Positions 8,679-18,622 of a stretch of DNA of 56,375 nucleotides are shown here, piece after piece. The DNA comes from Bacillota bacterium (GTDB lineage: Bacteria > Bacillota > Limnochordia > Darwinibacteriales > DTU012): NCBI GenBank assembly GCA_012840925.1, contig DUVS01000029.1, positions 1 through 56,375 of the forward strand, given 5' to 3'. The notes below the pieces were generated by a model that was not told the origin of the DNA, made no database searches, and was given only the letters and a program-made list of their open reading frames with translations. Within the stretch, counting starts at the first letter, position 1. The number at the start of each line of letters is the position of its first letter. A program made the translations under genes and the position numbers.

Positions 8679-9539
8679 ATGACCGATCAAGCGCAACTGC
8701 TGCGTAATCTGGTTAATCAAACTGCTTGCTACATCCCCCGCACAGTTGCAGTGACCAGCGGGAAAGGCGGTGTAGGTAAGACTAATATTGCTATAAATCT
8801 GGCTTTGGCACTAATCAATCTCAAGCAGAAGGTTGCTTTGTTGGATGGTGATCTTGGACTTGCCAATGCCGATCTGCTCTTGGGCGTCTACCCAAAATAC
8901 ACTTTGGTTGATATTGTCAACGGGAAACGAGAGCTCCGCGATATTATCATTGAAGGGCCGCAAGGGTTGAAGGTGATCGCTGGCAGCTCCGGTGTCTATG
9001 AGTTGGCCAATATGAACCAGATGGGACTTGACCGCCTGATATCAGCTGCGGTCCATTTAAATCAAGGCCTCGATTTTCTGATAGTTGATACAAGTGCCGG
9101 CCTTGCCCGGAGTGTCATTCGCGTAATTGAGGCTGTCAATGAGGTTTTAGTAGTGGCAACTTCCGAACCAAGCAGTATTGCTGATGCCTACGGATTGATT
9201 AAAACCATAATACAACGGGAGCCTGAAAAAGAGATTGTCATTATTGCCAATATGGTTCGTTCGCCCAATGAGGGTTTATTGGTCTGGCAGAAGATTAATC
9301 TGATGACAACGCGGTTCTTAAGACGCGAAGTCAAATACGGCGGCAGTGTGTTATATGATCACAAAGTAGTGGCGGCAGTAAGGTCACAACAGGCCTTTAT
9401 TCTCGCATATCCCGGATCAATCGCCAGCCGATCAGTGAAAACTGCTGCTGAAAATTTGTTGACCAAGAACTACCTCAGTGCGGATCCAGTCACAGCAAAC
9501 AGACAATTGTTCTTTGGGAGGGATACTTTTGCTAATTAG
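8679..9539 (+). CDS. flhG: Flagellar number regulator FlhG (MinD-like ATPase, YlxH)
   Basis: FlhG is a MinD/ParA-type ATPase that acts with FlhF to control flagellum number and placement. The 286-residue protein has the deviant Walker A motif KGGVGKT (29-35) with its signature lysine, the switch-like LLDGDLGLANADLLLG, and a Walker B-type LIVDTSAG. The start ATG lies two bases after the flhF stop. The last codons overlap the start of the PilZ gene, suggesting coupling. Confidence 0.93.
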   Translation: MTDQAQLLRNLVNQTACYIPRTVAVTSGKGGVGKTNIAINLALALINLKQKVALLDGDLGLANADLLLGVYPKYTLVDIVNGKRELRDIIIEGPQGLKVIAGSSGVYELANMNQMGLDRLISAAVHLNQGLDFLIVDTSAGLARSVIRVIEAVNEVLVVATSEPSSIADAYGLIKTIIQREPEKEIVIIANMVRSPNEGLLVWQKINLMTTRFLRREVKYGGSVLYDHKVVAAVRSQQAFILAYPGSIASRSVKTAAENLLTKNYLSADPVTANRQLFFGRDTFAN

Positions 9540-10155
9540 CCCTAACCAGAGAGTGGAACTTATCGTCGGAGAAGGCGCAGAGCAACGAGTCTTTCTTACA
9601 CGGATCGAAGATCTGGATGAACTTGATGACTACCTGCTGTTGGCTGCTCCCATCGTGAACGGGGAGATTGTGCCCCTTAGACGGGAGACTGCTGTAACTG
9701 TTTCGTTTTACACCTATGATATGCCCCACCAGGGAAGATATCAAGCTATTGGAGTGGTAGAACGACGTTTCAAAGAAAACAGTGTTCCTGTCATATTAAT
9801 CAAGCTAACCAGTGAATGGCAAAAAATCCAACTAAGGGATTTTGTCAGAGTCAGTGTTTTGATCGAGGGTATTTACAATGGCACCAACCCCTGTGTGATC
9901 AAGGATATCAGCGGTGGTGGATTGCTCTGCAGTATCCAGGAAGAACTGGAGTTGGGTTCACGAATTGACATCGACATTCCCATTGAGAAATCCCTTCTGC
10001 GCCTTCAGTGCAAGGTTTTAAGGGCAACCCGAACCGAACGGGGCTATGAGTACGGGTGCATTTTTGAAGACATTGATGAGCCTACCAGGCTACAGATTAT
10101 TCAGTACGTTTATAAGCGACAGATCGAGCTTTATCGGAAAGAGATAAACCAATAA
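9529..10155 (+). CDS. PilZ domain protein, YcgR/FlgZ-like cyclic di-GMP flagellar brake
   Basis: The 208-residue protein has an N-terminal YcgR-like beta domain (about 1-95) and a C-terminal PilZ domain. The cyclic di-GMP binding residues are seen: Arg103-x-x-x-Arg107 (RDFVR) and Asp126-x-Ser-x-x-Gly (DISGGG). Such proteins slow the motor or block the stator when cyclic di-GMP is high. I place the start at TTG 9529, seven bases after GGGAGG and overlapping the flhG stop; a longer frame from 9478 has no ribosome binding site. Its place in the operon supports a role in motility. Confidence 0.87.
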   Translation: MLISPNQRVELIVGEGAEQRVFLTRIEDLDELDDYLLLAAPIVNGEIVPLRRETAVTVSFYTYDMPHQGRYQAIGVVERRFKENSVPVILIKLTSEWQKIQLRDFVRVSVLIEGIYNGTNPCVIKDISGGGLLCSIQEELELGSRIDIDIPIEKSLLRLQCKVLRATRTERGYEYGCIFEDIDEPTRLQIIQYVYKRQIELYRKEINQ

Positions 10156-10174
10156 TCTTAGGAAGTTGGTTGGC

Positions 10175-10936
10175 ATGGATAGAGACAGCCTTGAGCTTAC
10201 TGACTTGTGGCAGCAGTACAAATTCAATAATGATCTTACCGCAAGGGAGCAGATTATTGAAGAGTATCTGCCCTTGGTTCAGTACATAGCAGGCAGAATC
10301 GCCATTCATCTTCCCGACAATGTTGAGTTTCATGATCTAATCAGTTATGGTGTGTTTGGTTTGATCGATGCTATCGATAAATATGATCCTAACAGAGACA
10401 TAAAATTTGAAACCTACGCCAGTGTCCGGATTCGTGGTGGAATTATCGATGGACTCCGCTCCACAGATTGGATCCCGAGAAGTGTCAGAAATAAAGCGAA
10501 AGAGATCGATCAAGCAATCATTAAACTGGAACACGAATTAAGCAGAACACCGACAGACCGGGAAGTTGCAGAGGAGCTCAAGATCCCCTTGGATAAATAT
10601 TACGAAACACTTGACCAAGTCAGGAATATTTCACTTTTATCCCTTGATGACCACCTGTCTGGTGATCCTGATGCTGATTCGATTACCTTACTCGATACGA
10701 TTAACGATCCAGAAGCCGTTGTCGACCAAGAGCTTGTTGACCAGGAAACCTTGCAGGAACTGGCTGCTGCCGTTGATGAGCTGGATGAAAAACAGCGCAT
10801 GGTAGTGTCTTTGTATTACCATGAAGGATTGACCCTGAAGGAAATTGGCCACATCCTGGCTGTATCCGAATCACGAATCAGTCAGATTCACAGCCAGGCA
10901 ATTAGGACGCTTCGTTCAAAACTAAAGTTTGTTTAG
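10175..10936 (+). CDS. sigD: Flagellar RNA polymerase sigma factor SigD (FliA, sigma-28)
   Basis: This 253-residue protein is a sigma-28 family factor for late flagellar and chemotaxis genes. Region 2 contains the promoter-melting segment IKFETYASVRIRGGIIDGLR and WIPRSVRNKAKEID; region 3 the stretch RTPTDREVAEEL; region 4 the helix-turn-helix GLTLKEIGHILAVSESRISQ. ATG 10175 is preferred over TTG 10166, which abuts the AGGAAG site. A near-consensus sigma-D promoter is seen at 53920-53946 before fliM. Position just before the swrB-like gene and rpsB repeats the Bacillus subtilis order. Confidence 0.95.
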   Translation: MDRDSLELTDLWQQYKFNNDLTAREQIIEEYLPLVQYIAGRIAIHLPDNVEFHDLISYGVFGLIDAIDKYDPNRDIKFETYASVRIRGGIIDGLRSTDWIPRSVRNKAKEIDQAIIKLEHELSRTPTDREVAEELKIPLDKYYETLDQVRNISLLSLDDHLSGDPDADSITLLDTINDPEAVVDQELVDQETLQELAAAVDELDEKQRMVVSLYYHEGLTLKEIGHILAVSESRISQIHSQAIRTLRSKLKFV

Positions 10937-10964
10937 ATAGATTTCTTTAAGGAGGAAACAGCCA

Positions 10965-11225
10965 ATGTCAATCAAATTTCCCGATATGCAAGTGTTGATT
11001 GGCAGAACGGATCAGATTCCAAAAGTGCTGCGGGAAGGTGACCCAACAGGAGCCGGGAAACTGGCTAGTGCTGTGGCACAGCAATATGCCGAAGCGCCAA
11101 GAAAAGTCAACAGCAGCTCCCGTACGACACGGCTGCGCAACCAAAGGCGGAAGCGTTCTGAACGGGAAAGTGAAGAAGAGCGGCGGCCCAGGCCGATTGG
11201 CAACCGGTTGGACATTAAGATCTAG
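10965..11225 (+). CDS. Small basic protein of the flagellar operon, unknown function
   Basis: This 86-residue protein starts with ATG behind a perfect AAGGAGG at good spacing. The N-terminal half (FPDMQVLIGRTDQIPKVLRE) is moderately hydrophobic; the C-terminal half (about 48-80) is highly charged and rich in Arg and Glu. I do not know its function. Small proteins of this type, beginning with a DMQVLI-like motif, are found at this place in flagellar operons of other Firmicutes as far as I recall. It could be a secreted substrate or an assembly factor, but nothing in the sequence shows that. Confidence 0.7.
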   Translation: MSIKFPDMQVLIGRTDQIPKVLREGDPTGAGKLASAVAQQYAEAPRKVNSSSRTTRLRNQRRKRSERESEEERRPRPIGNRLDIKI

Positions 11226-11240
11226 GTGGGAGGATAAGCT

Positions 11241-11627
11241 GTGAATCAATCCTTGATTTTTTTGTTGGGCCTGGTAGGTGGCTGGCTGATCTGTTTGATA
11301 GGCAACCATCATCTTCGGGAACGGGCTCAAAAAACAGACTTTGAGACTCAGCTCAAGGCGTATGATACCATCTTTGAGGGGTATATGGATCAGTTAACCA
11401 TGAAACAGGAAGAAATCCAGCAGGAAATCCAGGAGTGGGAAAACAATATTCAGCGGCTATCACGCTCATCTGAAAGTAGTTTTCGGATTAATCAGGCTAA
11501 AGCAAATCAAGTGTTGGAATTAGTCAGTCAAGGATATAATACAGTTGAAATAGCGCAAAAGCTGGGGTTGGGCGTTGGAGAAGTTGAACTGATCAAACAA
11601 CTCAAAAATAGTGAAATTACTCATTGA
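11241..11627 (+). CDS. SwrB-like (YlxL, DUF6115-type) membrane-anchored coiled-coil protein
   Basis: The 128-residue protein has one N-terminal membrane helix (about 3-19), a coiled-coil stretch (about 25-80), and a C-terminal helix-turn-helix-like segment (about 93-118: [25 protein letters not shown]). This layout and its place between sigD and rpsB match SwrB of Bacillus subtilis, which promotes flagellar basal body assembly by acting on the FliP export gate. Sequence similarity to SwrB outside the architecture is not something I can confirm by eye. The start is GTG after GGGAGGATAA. Confidence 0.75.
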   Translation: MNQSLIFLLGLVGGWLICLIGNHHLRERAQKTDFETQLKAYDTIFEGYMDQLTMKQEEIQQEIQEWENNIQRLSRSSESSFRINQAKANQVLELVSQGYNTVEIAQKLGLGVGEVELIKQLKNSEITH

Positions 11628-11652
11628 TAAAGCTTGGCAACTATGCTATACT
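11624..11652 (+). promoter_or_regulatory. Sigma-A promoter of rpsB
   Basis: TTGATA (11624-11629) and TATACT (11647-11652) are separated by exactly 17 bases, a strong match to the housekeeping promoter. The -35 box overlaps the stop of the swrB-like gene. The expected transcript start is near 11658-11660. A perfect inverted repeat, TTGACA-ATGG-TGTCAA (11652-11667), is centred on that start point and could be an operator or the first hairpin of the RNA. Confidence 0.75.
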
Positions 11653-11674
11653 TGACAATGGTGTCAAAACACAC

Positions 11675-11731
11675 GCAGTTGAATATGGTTCGAGGTGTGC
11701 CTTGATGGTCTTGGCCATAGATGCAAACTGC
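11675..11731 (+). promoter_or_regulatory. Candidate structured leader of rpsB mRNA (S2 autoregulation)
   Basis: The leader between the promoter and rpsB can fold as a closed junction. GCAGTT (11675-11680) pairs with AACTGC (11726-11731) and encloses two hairpins: TCGAGG-TGTG-CCTTGA (11690-11705) and ATGG-CCAT (about 11705-11718). Many ribosomal protein mRNAs have such leaders bound by their own product. That this one binds S2 is inference; covariation across relatives is not checked. Confidence 0.45.
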
Positions 11732-11764
11732 GGAGGACTAAACAAAAGGGAGGAGGTGGGCGAC

Positions 11765-12556
11765 TTGGCTGTTATCACCATGAAAAGTCTGTTGGAGGCC
11801 GGCGTTCACTTTGGTCATCAAACCAGGCGTTGGAACCCCAAAATGGCTCCGTACATTTTCACAGAACGCAACGGGATCTATATCATCGATCTGCAGAAAA
11901 CTGTGAAAAAGGTGGAAGAGGCCTATAATTTCATCCGCGATGTAGTAGCGGACGGGAAAACAGTGCTGTTCGTTGGCACCAAGAAACAAGCACAGGAAAC
12001 GATCAAGGAAGAAGCGGAACGCTGCGGTATGTTTTATGTGAACCAGCGGTGGCTAGGTGGAATGCTGACTAACTTCAAAACCATCAATCGCAGTATATCA
12101 AGGTTACAGGAACTGGAAAGAATGAGAGAAGACGGTTCCTTCGAGGTACTGCCTAAGAAAGAAGTATTGAAGTTGGAAAAAGAGCTGGTGAAGCTATACC
12201 GGTTCCTGGGTGGAATTCGGGAGATGAGAAAGCTCCCCGGTGCACTCTTTGTGGTCGATCCGCGCAAAGAACGGATAGCAGTGGCTGAAGCACGCAAACT
12301 AGGTATTCCAATCGTGGCAATTGTGGATACTAACTGTGATCCCGATGAGATTGACTACGTGATCCCCGGCAATGACGATGCAATCCGGGCCGTGAAGCTG
12401 TTGACATCTACCATTGCCAACGCCGTCATTGAGGCAAAAGAAGGCAAGGTAGAAGCGGATCCTGTTGCTGACGGTGCGGAAGAAGCAGAGGCTCCAAATG
12501 AGGAACTGCTTTTGACCGATGACGACATTGACGATGCCGAGTATGATGAACAGTAG
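11765..12556 (+). CDS. rpsB: Small ribosomal subunit protein S2
   Basis: The 263-residue product is ribosomal protein uS2. It begins [19 protein letters not shown] and contains the family segments [23 protein letters not shown] and the [20 protein letters not shown] region, and ends in a short acidic tail. The start TTG 11765 lies eight bases after GGAGG; the frame is open further upstream but those residues do not belong to S2 and would overlap the leader. It has its own promoter and leader and is followed by an attenuator-like element before tsf. Confidence 0.97.
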   Translation: MAVITMKSLLEAGVHFGHQTRRWNPKMAPYIFTERNGIYIIDLQKTVKKVEEAYNFIRDVVADGKTVLFVGTKKQAQETIKEEAERCGMFYVNQRWLGGMLTNFKTINRSISRLQELERMREDGSFEVLPKKEVLKLEKELVKLYRFLGGIREMRKLPGALFVVDPRKERIAVAEARKLGIPIVAIVDTNCDPDEIDYVIPGNDDAIRAVKLLTSTIANAVIEAKEGKVEADPVADGAEEAEAPNEELLLTDDDIDDAEYDEQ

Positions 12557-12562
12557 GTAAAA

Positions 12563-12614
12563 CACGAGGGGGAGCAGTTTGAGGGTTTTGACTCTCGTGA
12601 TGCTCCCTTTTTTT
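12563..12614 (+). terminator. Terminator or attenuator between rpsB and tsf
   Basis: GGGAGCA (12570-12576) pairs with TGCTCCC (12601-12607) and is followed by seven T, an intrinsic terminator with a long loop. A second pairing, CACGAG (12563-12568) with CTCGTG (12594-12599), interlocks with it, so the two stems exclude each other or form a pseudoknot. This would allow regulated read-through from rpsB into tsf. The pairings are seen; regulation is inference. Confidence 0.65.
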
Positions 12615-12643
12615 ATGAATCTCAATCAAAAGGAGGGATTTTG

Positions 12644-13297
12644 ATGGCAAACATAACTGCAGAGATGGTTAAAGAGCTGCGTCAAAGATCGGGTGCAGGA
12701 ATGATGGATTGCAAAAAAGCATTGATTGAAACCAATGGTAATCTTGAAGCCGCTCTCGATTACTTAAAAGAAAAAGGTTTATCCAAGGCTGCCAAAAAAG
12801 CTGGGAGGATTGCAGCTGAAGGCCTGGTGGATGCCTATGTGCACATGGGCGGACGGATTGGCGTCTTGGTTGAGGTAAACTGTGAAACTGATTTCGTTGC
12901 CAAAACCGAGGAGTTTAAGCAGTTGGTGAAGGATATTGCTATGCAAATCGCTGCTTCCAGTCCCGAGTATGTATCCCGTGAGGATGTACCGGAGGATGTC
13001 GTTGCCCATGAAAGGAAAATCTTCGCAGCAGCAGCCCTCAATGAAGGGAAACCGGAACACATTATCGACAAGATTGTCGATGGCAGAATGGAAAAATTCT
13101 ATGCAGACATGTGCCTGTTAGAGCAGCCATTTGTCAAGGATCCTGACATTACTGTGCAGCAGCTGCTGCATGAAAAGATCGCCAAGATCGGTGAGAACAT
13201 AAACGTCCGTCGGTTTGTCAGATATGAACGCGGTGAGGGAATTGAGAAACGCCAGGAAGACTTCGCTGCTGAGGTAATGTCACAAATCAAGCAGTAA
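12644..13297 (+). CDS. tsf: Translation elongation factor Ts
   Basis: EF-Ts exchanges GDP for GTP on EF-Tu. The 217-residue protein has the N-terminal UBA-like helix bundle ([20 protein letters not shown]) with the TDFV motif in [13 protein letters not shown]. It is one core domain long, the short form (about 200-220 residues) common in thermophiles and many Firmicutes, rather than the two-subdomain form of about 290 residues. ATG 12644 follows AAGGAGGG. It is flanked by terminator-like elements on both sides. Confidence 0.96.
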   Translation: MANITAEMVKELRQRSGAGMMDCKKALIETNGNLEAALDYLKEKGLSKAAKKAGRIAAEGLVDAYVHMGGRIGVLVEVNCETDFVAKTEEFKQLVKDIAMQIAASSPEYVSREDVPEDVVAHERKIFAAAALNEGKPEHIIDKIVDGRMEKFYADMCLLEQPFVKDPDITVQQLLHEKIAKIGENINVRRFVRYERGEGIEKRQEDFAAEVMSQIKQ

Positions 13298-13323
13298 GGA
13301 GCACCTTTTGGTGTTCCTTTTTT
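13298..13323 (+). terminator. Intrinsic terminator after tsf
   Basis: GGAGCACC (13298-13305) pairs with GGTGTTCC (13310-13317) with one G-U pair and a TTTT loop, followed by six T. It begins at the tsf stop codon. pyrH must then depend on read-through or on a promoter in 13324-13390, where I see no good match. Confidence 0.8.
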
Positions 13324-13339
13324 ATGAGGCAATTGGTAA

Positions 13340-14668
<1,329 letters not shown>

Positions 14669-14672
<4 letters not shown>

Positions 14673-14890
14673 GCAGTGTCGATTGGGCATTGATTATCGG
14701 ATACCCTTTAGATGAGGCTGTCGAGTACTTGCGTGAAGAACAACAGCCATACCGCGTTGTGATCACTGCACCACCAAACAAGAGAGAAGTGGAGGCGGAT
14801 GATGATTCGGAGCTGCGCATTATTGCAGTTCGTCCTGCTTCCGAATGCCTTGAACTAGTCTGTGCCACTTGCGACTGGTCCGTCAGTTAG
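14669..14890 (+). CDS. Small protein of unknown function between frr and uppS
   Basis: The 73-residue frame starts with TTG overlapping the frr stop (TTGA) and has GGAG just upstream. It begins with a pattern like [21 protein letters not shown], a stretch of small helix then strand, followed by a charged loop and RIIAVRP, and ends with two cysteines. This outline (a G-x-x-x-x-E-A motif, then PYRVV, then a strand with RP) recalls the small inhibitor-like fold of the I78 / potato inhibitor I group, but that is a guess from pattern. Small genes in this place occur in other clostridia. Coupling to frr and tight packing favour a real gene. Confidence 0.6.
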
Positions 14891-14916
14891 TATTTCGGGG
14901 CCTTGGGAGGATGGAA

Positions 14917-15624
14917 ATGGTTGTTCCAAATCATGTGGCAATAATTATGGACGGAAACGGACGCTGGGCCAGAGAAAGACTGATGCCCCGTTATTATGGA
15001 CACAGGGAAGGCGTAAAATCACTGAAGCGGATTGTAAGCTACTCCAGCGATATTGGAATCAAAATCCTTACAGTCTATGCCTTCAGTACCGAGAATTGGA
15101 AGCGGCCGATCAGGGAAGTGCAAGCTTTAATGCAGCTGATGGAGCAGACTTTTGCACTTGAACTCGAAGAATTGATTGCCAATGGTGTGCGGGTGAAGGT
15201 TATCGGTGATATCGCTTCCCTATCTCCTAAACAGCAGCGCATATGGCAGATGGCCGAGGAGCGCACTAAACACAATCAGCGTTTATTGCTAAACGTTGCG
15301 TTTAACTATGGAGGGCGGATGGAGATTGTCCGGGCCGTGCGTTCCATAGCTGAAGCGGTTCAAGAGGGACGGCTGGCGGTTGATCAAATCACGGATGATG
15401 TTTTTGTACAGTATTTGTTTACAAATGACTTGGCCGATCCAGATCTGATTATCCGTACCGGTGGCGAGTTGCGGCTCAGTAACTTCCTGCTGTGGCAGGG
15501 AGCTTATGCTGAATGGTATTTTACCGACACGCTGTGGCCTGATTTTGACGTCGAGGAGTTTGAAAAGGCGCTTGCCAGTTTCAGACAACGGGAACGCAGA
15601 TTTGGCAGCATAAAAGAAAAGTAG
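14917..15624 (+). CDS. uppS: Undecaprenyl diphosphate synthase (isoprenyl transferase)
   Basis: UppS adds isopentenyl units to make the C55 lipid carrier for peptidoglycan. The 235-residue protein has the catalytic motif IIMDGNGRWA near the N-terminus, AFSTENW, and the C-terminal RTGGELRLSNFLLWQ and YFTDTLWPDF signatures. ATG 14917 lies six bases after GGGAGG; ATG 14911 abuts that site, and the frame further upstream overlaps the preceding small gene. It pairs with cdsA in the usual order. Confidence 0.96.
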   Translation: MVVPNHVAIIMDGNGRWARERLMPRYYGHREGVKSLKRIVSYSSDIGIKILTVYAFSTENWKRPIREVQALMQLMEQTFALELEELIANGVRVKVIGDIASLSPKQQRIWQMAEERTKHNQRLLLNVAFNYGGRMEIVRAVRSIAEAVQEGRLAVDQITDDVFVQYLFTNDLADPDLIIRTGGELRLSNFLLWQGAYAEWYFTDTLWPDFDVEEFEKALASFRQRERRFGSIKEK

Positions 15625-15640
15625 CTGGTAGGTGACAATA

Positions 15641-16414
15641 TTGGCGACTAGGATTTGGACGGCTGTATTGACCATACCTATTTTTTTAACAGTGATTTAC
15701 AGCGGAGGCATCTATCTCAAAATCGCCCTGGCTGTTCTGACTTTGATTGGCTTGTATGAATTCAGCAGACTCTATCAACAGCAAGCTTTTTGGGACTACC
15801 TGGCCCCGGCTGGGCTATCTCTGCTGTATCTGGCATATAATGGATTGTATAGCTCTTTTCTGTGGGTATGGTTTGTGCTTCAATTAATCTATTTACTGAT
15901 TCGAGCAACCTTTACGACACATAGACCTTTAAGTCAGATGTGGCACATGGTTGCAGTTTTTTATATTGTTGGTTTGTTCAGCTTTCTGTGGTTGGTCAAT
16001 GTGGAGTATGGGTTTTTGTGGACCCTCTTTGGCATTGCGATTACCTGGGCAACCGATACCGGCGCTTATTTTACCGGCTTGTCTTTGGGACGGAGCAAAA
16101 TGGCTCCGAAGATCAGCCCCCACAAGACATGGGAGGGGGCGATCGGTGGGGCACTGGCAGCAGCGCTGGCAGCAAGCGGGTTTGCACGTTATCTTGAGCC
16201 GCCGCTGATTGCACTTCTACTCCTGGGAGTTTGCCTATCCATAGCCGGCCAAATGGGAGATCTGGTAGAATCAGCCATCAAACGGGAAAGAGCAGTGAAA
16301 GATTCTGGAAAAATCTTACCGGGCCATGGTGGAATACTTGATCGGTTTGACTCACTGTTGTTTGTGCTGCCTCTCTTGTATCTGTTCTTGAAATATCTTA
16401 CTGACTGGTTCTAG
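15641..16414 (+). CDS. cdsA: Phosphatidate cytidylyltransferase
   Basis: CdsA makes CDP-diacylglycerol for phospholipid synthesis. The 257-residue protein has about eight hydrophobic segments and the C-terminal signature KDSGKILPGHGGILDRFDS, with the conserved SPHKTWEGAIGG upstream. I choose TTG 15641, six bases after AGGTGA; GTG 15632 is in frame and would add three residues. It follows uppS closely. Confidence 0.95.
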   Translation: MATRIWTAVLTIPIFLTVIYSGGIYLKIALAVLTLIGLYEFSRLYQQQAFWDYLAPAGLSLLYLAYNGLYSSFLWVWFVLQLIYLLIRATFTTHRPLSQMWHMVAVFYIVGLFSFLWLVNVEYGFLWTLFGIAITWATDTGAYFTGLSLGRSKMAPKISPHKTWEGAIGGALAAALAASGFARYLEPPLIALLLLGVCLSIAGQMGDLVESAIKRERAVKDSGKILPGHGGILDRFDSLLFVLPLLYLFLKYLTDWF

Positions 16415-16443
16415 ACAATGGCCCCATTAGCTGGGAGGGCAAC

Positions 16444-17448
16444 ATGAGCATCAATTCCAGGATATTGCTGGTTGTTGGGTTGTTGCTGGGGTTATGCGCT
16501 GTAAAACTGCTGTTTGGTTATTTTGCCCCATTTTTACTTGGCATCATGATTGCAACCCTGATGGACCCAGCAGTTGATTTCTGTGAGCAAAAAGGTTGTC
16601 CACGCCAGGTTGCGTCATTGTTGGTTATGTTGATTGTCTTCGGTAGTCTTTTGTTTCTAATTGCAATCGCCATAGCCGGTTTGTGGTATGAATTTGATCA
16701 ACTGGTCGATTTGGCCCAACTCTATTATTCAGGCCAAATTCAGAGCGTTGATAAAATAAACCAAATGATCAACAGGATGCCAGATCAAATTCAAACCCTC
16801 ATTCCGGCTGTTCTCAACAGTGTTGGCCAGTTTGTCATCAGTATGCTTGGCGAGTTATTAAGCTTGATTAAGAAGGTTCCGGCCTTCTTGCTTTCCTGGA
16901 TGATAGCTGGCATGACTGCCTTTTTTATCAGCAGGGATAAAAAAGCTATTGTCAGATTTATTGTTGATCAGCTTCCCAGCAGCTGGCACAAGAAGTTTTT
17001 CGGGCTCAAACATACTCTTTTGCAGAGTGTGTTTGCGTACATTAAGGCACAGCTAGTTTTAATGTGGGTATCCATGTGCATAGCAGTCAGCGGATTCTTA
17101 CTTGTGGATCACCCGTATGCATGGGTGTTAGGCATCTTTGCAGGTTTTTTGGATTTGATTCCCATGGTTGGGCCTAGTGGTATCTTTATTCCCGTCATAG
17201 TATATAACCTAGCCGTGGGTCTGGTTAGGCGAAGCATTTTTATCGCAGCTGTGTGGTTGATTCTACTGCTAGTGCGGCAAATGAGTGAACCACCACTCGT
17301 AGGAGGCGAGATTGGCCTTCACCCATTGTCAACTATGGCAGGGATCTACATTGGTGCCAAGTTGATGGGGTTTACCGGAGTATTTTTAGGGCCCATGGCC
17401 GTAATTTTTTGTAAAGCCGTCTATCTGATTGTAAATGACACCAGTTAG
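16444..17448 (+). CDS. ytvI: Sporulation integral membrane protein YtvI (AI-2E transporter superfamily)
   Basis: The 334-residue protein has seven to eight hydrophobic segments in the AI-2E/PerM arrangement: two at the N-terminus, a soluble helical part (about 75-135), then five to six near the end. Segments such as GFLDLIPMVGPSGIFIPV and the late GLHPLSTMAGIYIGAKLMG fit the YtvI branch, which is confined to spore formers. Its molecular role is not known. It is inserted between cdsA and dxr, which are neighbours in most Firmicutes. A general AI-2E family transporter is the alternative. Confidence 0.78.
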   Translation: MSINSRILLVVGLLLGLCAVKLLFGYFAPFLLGIMIATLMDPAVDFCEQKGCPRQVASLLVMLIVFGSLLFLIAIAIAGLWYEFDQLVDLAQLYYSGQIQSVDKINQMINRMPDQIQTLIPAVLNSVGQFVISMLGELLSLIKKVPAFLLSWMIAGMTAFFISRDKKAIVRFIVDQLPSSWHKKFFGLKHTLLQSVFAYIKAQLVLMWVSMCIAVSGFLLVDHPYAWVLGIFAGFLDLIPMVGPSGIFIPVIVYNLAVGLVRRSIFIAAVWLILLLVRQMSEPPLVGGEIGLHPLSTMAGIYIGAKLMGFTGVFLGPMAVIFCKAVYLIVNDTS

Positions 17449-17480
17449 ACTTAAACTATAAAGCAGGAAGGAATAGATTA

Positions 17481-18620
17481 ATGATCAATGTTGCTATACT
17501 AGGTTCAACGGGTTCGATTGGAACTCAAACACTGCAGGTTTTGCAGCACTTACCGGGGTATCGAATCTATGGTTTAAGCGCTTATAGTGATATTCAAAGC
17601 TTGAGCACACAGATTAAGAAGTTTCAGCCGCAGATGGTTGTTGTCAACGATTATGATGCTGCCCAACAGTTAAGAGGTAGATTCAACATTCGCACCGCTC
17701 ATGGAGAAACAGGTTTGGTAGAATTGGCCAGCGATCCGGAAGTCGATCTTGTTGTAATGGCTGTTGTTGGATTTGCTGCATTGGCCCCTACACTTAAAGC
17801 GCTTGAAGCAGGGAAGAAGGTTGCTCTGGCCAGTAAAGAAGCTTTGGTTGTGGGGGGCCACTTGTTGTCGCCGTACCGTTCCCAGATCATGCCTATTGAC
17901 TCGGAGCACTGTGCGATTTGTCAGATTTTAGAAGGCAAAAATCCCGAGGCTGTTGACTCAATTATACTCACAGCATCAGGCGGACCGTTCTTTTCACAGC
18001 CACAGGATCTAAGCACAGTGACGGCAGAGCAGGCACTGCAGCATCCGACCTGGAATATGGGTGGCAAAATTTCCATTGATTCCGCAACGCTCATGAACAA
18101 GGGGCTGGAGGTAATTGAGGCTCACTGGCTGTATTCCCTCAGTTATGACCAGATTGAAGTAGTCATTCATCCACAGAGTGTAGTCCACTCACTGGTCCGT
18201 TTCATTGACGGCTCAATTTTGGCACAGCTGGCTGATGCTGACATGCGGCTGCCGATTCAGTACGCGTTGACATATCCTAAACTAGAACCCTCGCTGGTTG
18301 CTAAACTGGATCTGACTTCACTGGCGGAGCTTACGTTTATTAAATATGACCCGAGCCGGTTTCCCTGCCTCGAGCTTGCAGTAAAGGCAGGAAGGGCTGG
18401 AGGAACGATGCCTGCTGCACTTAACGCAGCCAATGAAGTTGCTGTTACTTCATTTTTGGAAGGTAAGATTGTATTTCCGGAGATCGCAGAGCTTGTCAAG
18501 GCTGTGATCAGTGATCATCGATTGGTCTTTGAACCTGATTTACAGCAATTGATCGCAGCTGATGCCGATGCCAGGGCAAAAGCATATGATTTGGTGATGC
18601 AACGAGGAAGGAAGGGGTAA
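17481..18620 (+). CDS. dxr: 1-deoxy-D-xylulose 5-phosphate reductoisomerase
   Basis: Dxr is the second enzyme of the MEP isoprenoid pathway. The 379-residue protein has the NADPH site GSTGSIGTQTL, the ASKEALVV motif, the metal and substrate segment PIDSEHCAICQ, ASGGPF, and NKGLEVIEAHWLY. The commonly seen EHSAIFQ reads EHCAICQ here, a mild change. It forms a run with rseP and ispG, the usual order in Firmicutes; ispG supplies a later step of the same pathway. Confidence 0.96.
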   Translation: MINVAILGSTGSIGTQTLQVLQHLPGYRIYGLSAYSDIQSLSTQIKKFQPQMVVVNDYDAAQQLRGRFNIRTAHGETGLVELASDPEVDLVVMAVVGFAALAPTLKALEAGKKVALASKEALVVGGHLLSPYRSQIMPIDSEHCAICQILEGKNPEAVDSIILTASGGPFFSQPQDLSTVTAEQALQHPTWNMGGKISIDSATLMNKGLEVIEAHWLYSLSYDQIEVVIHPQSVVHSLVRFIDGSILAQLADADMRLPIQYALTYPKLEPSLVAKLDLTSLAELTFIKYDPSRFPCLELAVKAGRAGGTMPAALNAANEVAVTSFLEGKIVFPEIAELVKAVISDHRLVFEPDLQQLIAADADARAKAYDLVMQRGRKG

Positions 18621-18622
18621 AT

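Noticed and set aside
10968-11330. A 120-codon minus-strand frame opposite the small basic gene
   Set aside because: The plus-strand gene has a perfect ribosome binding site; the minus frame lacks one and extends into the swrB-like gene.
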